A DNA stretch of 64,000 nucleotides from Herbihabitans rhizosphaerae (GTDB taxonomy: Bacteria > Actinomycetota > Actinomycetes > Mycobacteriales > Pseudonocardiaceae): assembly GCF_004216555.1 (NCBI RefSeq), contig NZ_SGWQ01000001.1, positions 741,126-805,125 on the forward strand. Direction: 5' to 3'. Each line of letters starts with the position of its first letter. Position 1 is the stretch's first letter. Of the stretch, positions 61,027 through 64,000 are shown piece after piece. Both the position numbers and the translations under genes were made by a program. Below the pieces are notes generated by a model. It saw nothing but the letters and a program-made list of their open reading frames with translations, had not been told where the DNA came from and did no database searches.

Positions 61027-61102
61027 GGAAACTCCGTGCCATACGGGCGAATCGCGATCGTGTCGGGCGCGTGAAAGCGGTCGCCGGTTCTACCGTTGTC
61101 CC

Positions 61103-61856
61103 ATGGGCGACAAGGAACCGACCATCCGGTCTCGCGAACTGGGGTTGGCGTTGCGGCGCGCGGTCGAGGCGGCGGGGTTCGACAGCCGGCAACTCGCGCG
61201 CAAGATGGGCTTCTCGCCGTCGAAGGTGTCCAACATCTTCCGGGCCACGCGCGGCGTGGACGAGAACGACATCGCGGGGATCCTCGCCTTGTGCGGAATC
61301 CGTGGTCCCGCACGGGACAGTCTCCTCCAGCTCGCCCGTGAGTCGCACGAGCCCGGCTGGTGGCTGGAGTACGAGCACCTGCCTCAGCAGGTCGTCCCAG
61401 CGGACGAGATCGACGACCCGCGTCGCCATCAGAATGCGACGCCAGCGGATCATCGACCGGTATCGCGCACCGAAGTTGAACTTCCTCCTCGATGAACACA
61501 TGCTGTGGCGGACCGGGCCGGGTGCCGAGGTGATGCGCGATCAACTGCATCACCTGTTGCGCATGTCGGTGCGCCCGAACGTCTCGATCCGTGTGATCCC
61601 GGACGCCGTCGGGTTCCACCGAGGCGAGCAGCCGTACCACTTCATGGACGTGATCGACTTCCATCCGGTCGTGCACGTGGAGGACCTGCACTGGCAGGCG
61701 TTCCTGGAGCGCGGCTCCACCATGGACTCGTATCGGCGTACGACGGCCGCTCTCGATCGTGTGGCATTGTCCGAGGGGCAAACGAGAGCAGTGCTCTCGG
61801 ATGTGGCACGTGATCTCGCCGCGAAAAGGGAAGACTCGGCCGGTCCGCCGCGTTGA
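61103..61856 (+). pseudogene. Scr1-type helix-turn-helix DUF5753 regulator, deleted and frameshifted
   Basis: ATG 61103 encodes a helix-turn-helix (SRELGLALRRAVEAAGFDSR, then LARKMGFSPSKVSNIFRATR) and runs to EYEHLPQQVVPADEIDD. The DUF5753 C-terminal half (RVAIRMRRQRIIDRYRAPKL through EDLHWQAFLERG) follows in another frame, as if one C were inserted at about 61417-61420. The family's middle block, usually ending in a 'PGLLQTxxYAR' motif, is also missing. Both lesions suggest a dead gene. Downstream is YgfZ after 40 bp. Confidence 0.82.
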
Positions 61857-61896
61857 CCAACACTGAGGTCTGCTCGATCGAAGGGACACCCTGAGG

Positions 61897-62991
61897 ATGC
61901 TCGATCTGCCAGGTGCGGTACCGCCGCCCGAGGAGTCCACCGATGCCGGGGTGCCGTGGCACTTCGGTGACCCGTTCGGCGAGCAACGGGCCGCCGAGCG
62001 CGCGGTCGTGGTGGTGGACCGGTCGCACCGCGAGCTGATCGCGGTGCCCGGCGAAGAACGCCTTTCCTGGCTGCACTTGGTGATCTCGCAGCACGTCACC
62101 GAGCTGGCCGACGGCGCGGGGACCGAGGCGCTGGTGCTGGACGGCCAGGGCCGGGTCGAGGCGCACATGGTGCTCGCGCACACGGACAGCACGGTGTGGA
62201 TGGACGGCGAACCCGGCATGACGGTGACGGGTGCGCGTGGCGATCGGCAGTCGCTGCTGGAGTACCTGGACGCGATGCGCTTCTGGTCCAAGGTGGAGCC
62301 GCGCGACGCCACGGCCGAGCGCGCGGTGCTGACGTTGATCGGGCCCGAGGCGCCGGCGGCACTGTCCACTGTGGACATCGAGGCGGCGCCGGACGACGAG
62401 TACGGCGTGCACACCGCGGGTGACGTGATCGTGCGCCGGATGCCCGGCTCGATCGACCTGCTGGTGCCGCGCGACGAGGCGTCGCAATGGTGGCGGCGGC
62501 TGGCCGACGCGGGCGCGCGCCCGGCGGGCAGTCTGGCGTTCGAGGCGCTGCGAGTGGCGGCACTACGGCCACGGTTCGGCGTGGACACCGACGAGCGCAC
62601 GATTCCCCATGAGGTGAACTGGATCGGCGTCGCGGCGCACGTCGCGAAGGGCTGCTATCGCGGCCAGGAAACCGTCGCGAAGGTGCACAACATCGGCCGC
62701 CCGCCGCGCCGCATGCTGCTGCTGCACCTGGACGGATCGGCCGACGGAACGCCGGAGACCGGCGACCCGGTGCGCGCCGGCGAACGGGTGGTCGGCCGGG
62801 TCGGCACGGTGGCCCAGCACCATGAGCTGGGGCCGATCGCGCTGGCGTTGGTCAAGCGCTCGGTGGACCCCGGAACCGAGCTGCTCGCGGGCGCCGACGA
62901 GCGTGCGGTGCCGGCCTCGATCGACCCCGACTCGGTGCGGCCGGACACGCCCAAACTCGGGCGCGAGGCGGCGAAGCGCCTGCACGGCTGA
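61897..62991 (+). CDS. ygfZ: YgfZ/GcvT-like folate-binding protein
   Basis: 364 residues from ATG 61897. It has the GcvT-like fold with RAVVVVDRSHRELIAVPGEE near the start and the YgfZ signature KGCYRGQETVAK with the conserved Cys near residue 255. YgfZ helps assemble or repair certain Fe-S enzymes with tetrahydrofolate. Its clustering with a PabC-like gene fits folate-linked function. Confidence 0.93.
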   Translation: MLDLPGAVPPPEESTDAGVPWHFGDPFGEQRAAERAVVVVDRSHRELIAVPGEERLSWLHLVISQHVTELADGAGTEALVLDGQGRVEAHMVLAHTDSTVWMDGEPGMTVTGARGDRQSLLEYLDAMRFWSKVEPRDATAERAVLTLIGPEAPAALSTVDIEAAPDDEYGVHTAGDVIVRRMPGSIDLLVPRDEASQWWRRLADAGARPAGSLAFEALRVAALRPRFGVDTDERTIPHEVNWIGVAAHVAKGCYRGQETVAKVHNIGRPPRRMLLLHLDGSADGTPETGDPVRAGERVVGRVGTVAQHHELGPIALALVKRSVDPGTELLAGADERAVPASIDPDSVRPDTPKLGREAAKRLHG

Positions 62992-63063
62992 GGGCGAAAC
63001 CCCTGCTGGATAAGGGGTTCCACGGGTTGTGGTGGCACCCCGCCGCGCGGTGCCATCGAAAGC

Positions 63064-64000
63064 ATGACCCGCTATCGAGCGACACTGCGCCTGCCCGGAG
63101 TTCGCTCGCTGCTCCTGGTGGTGTTCCTCGCCAGGCTGCCGATGACGGCGGCCGGCGTGACGGTGATCCTGCACGTCACCACCGGCCTTGAGCACGGCTT
63201 CGCGGCGGCCGGCCTGGTGGGCTCGGCGATCACGGTCGGGCGGTCGCTGGGCGCGCCGGTGATGGGCTGGGTGGTCGACCGGTTCGGGCTGCGCACGATG
63301 GTGGCGGTGACCACGACCGGCGAGTCACTGTTCTGGCTGACCGCGCCGGCGATGTCGCTGCCGGTGCTGGCCGTCTTCGGGCTGATCGGCGGGTTCGTGC
63401 TGCTACCGGTGCTGTGCATCGGGCGACAGGCGATGGCCGCGCTGGTGCCGGTCGAGCAACGGCGCACCGGCTACGCGCTGGACTCGATCCTGCTGGACGT
63501 GACGACCGTCGTCGGCCCGATCCTCGGCGTGCTGGCGTGCACCCGGCTGGGCACCGAGAACGCGCTGACCTGCCTCGGCATCGCGGTGGCGGCGGCCGGC
63601 ACGCTGGTGTTCCTGGTGAACCCGGCGGTGCGCGCCGACCACGAGGTGGCCGCCGAGCGCCTGCCGGTCCGCTCCTGGCTCACCCCTCGGCTGCTGACCG
63701 TGCTCGCGATCGGGACGGCGGCGATGTTCGTGCTGGCCGGCATGGAGGTGAGCATCGTCGCGTCGTTGTCCACGCACGGCGCCGAGGACGCGGCCGGCCT
63801 GGTGCTCGCCGTGGCCAGTGCGGCGTCGATGGCCGGTGGACTGGCGCACGGCGGCGTGCGGCGATCGCTGTCGCAGGTGCGGCTGCTGGTGCTGCTGGCC
63901 GTGTTGTGCGGGTGCGTCGGGATCGCCGGGACGGGCGTCGACCTCGGCGCGTCCTGGTGGTGGCTGGCGCTCGCCCTGGTGCCGATGGCCACCATGTGCG
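63064..64000 (+). CDS. Major facilitator superfamily transporter, 3' end cut by the window
   Basis: ATG 63064 opens a frame continuing to the window end (312 residues seen). About nine membrane helices are visible. The MFS motif A-like loop is MGWVVDRFGLRTMVAV between helices 2 and 3. It has the size and pattern of drug or metabolite efflux permeases. Substrate unknown. Confidence 0.88.
   Translation, partial: MTRYRATLRLPGVRSLLLVVFLARLPMTAAGVTVILHVTTGLEHGFAAAGLVGSAITVGRSLGAPVMGWVVDRFGLRTMVAVTTTGESLFWLTAPAMSLPVLAVFGLIGGFVLLPVLCIGRQAMAALVPVEQRRTGYALDSILLDVTTVVGPILGVLACTRLGTENALTCLGIAVAAAGTLVFLVNPAVRADHEVAAERLPVRSWLTPRLLTVLAIGTAAMFVLAGMEVSIVASLSTHGAEDAAGLVLAVASAASMAGGLAHGGVRRSLSQVRLLVLLAVLCGCVGIAGTGVDLGASWWWLALALVPMATMC

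Noticed and set aside
1..64000. CRISPR arrays
   Set aside because: No regularly spaced short repeats with unique spacers were seen; the tandem repeats found are contiguous and coding or promoter-proximal.

Overview
The window is high-GC actinobacterial DNA. Mycothiol synthase, GlnR, LytR-CpsA-Psr, PPE/EspG-type ESX accessory proteins, many GTG starts and several leaderless starts point to Pseudonocardiales (Actinosynnemataceae or Pseudonocardiaceae). The genus cannot be fixed from the sequence alone.

Layout. 1-9.5 kb is a run of small accessory or metabolic genes: a VOC protein, a DUF1579-like protein, an alpha/beta hydrolase, two TetR regulators each facing a divergent target across clear operator palindromes, a secreted carboxylesterase with an internal 45-bp duplication, a secreted fibronectin-III protein and a large ATPase-LuxR regulator. 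A 28-codon peptide gene with its own ribosome site and terminator follows at 9.8 kb. Next come a frameshifted NAD-epimerase and its divergent MarR regulator.

11.69-24.52 kb is a genomic island of about 12.8 kb inserted in the 3' half of a tRNA-Lys(TTT) gene. It is bounded by a perfect 43-bp direct repeat and carries a tyrosine integrase beside the tRNA, a complete type I restriction-modification operon (hsdM-hsdS-hsdR) and a subtilisin-like protease/AAA-ATPase pair of the IetAS type. An IS256 transposase scrap lies between defence cargo and integrase. It is a compact mobile defence island.

24.6-31.9 kb holds an EamA transporter, a GNAT enzyme, a cluster of secreted proteins (a broken beta-rich protein, a beta/gamma-crystallin-like protein, a class F sortase and its coupled partner), a HicAB-type toxin-antitoxin pair with its operator, DusB-type tRNA-dihydrouridine synthase and a lipoprotein. 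32-36.3 kb holds a diguanylate cyclase, an LCP cell-wall ligase and PhoU.

36.6-42.3 kb is a six-gene leftward operon of type VII (ESX) accessory genes: two PPE-like/EspG cassettes, a DUF3558 lipoprotein and a small helical protein. 42.4-48.1 kb is pstSCAB, then mshD and glnR. PHO-box direct repeats precede both pstS and phoU, linking them to PhoP control. 48.3-53.3 kb runs rightward: an LmeA-like protein, a thioredoxin-like protein, then a sulfur operon (DUF4395, CysA-type sulfurtransferase, SseC) behind a leaderless cysteine-containing leader peptide, then a peptidoglycan-binding protein, a 31-aa membrane peptide and a nitrobindin-like protein. 53.3-64 kb holds a DUF6801 secreted protein, the 5-oxoprolinase subunits PxpBC, a PEP mutase-like protein, an SDR lacking its catalytic Tyr/Lys, an ECF sigma factor with a SnoaL-like tail, a PabC-like enzyme, a Fur-family regulator, a broken DUF5753 regulator, a YgfZ-like protein and a truncated MFS transporter. 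No CRISPR array or rRNA was seen.
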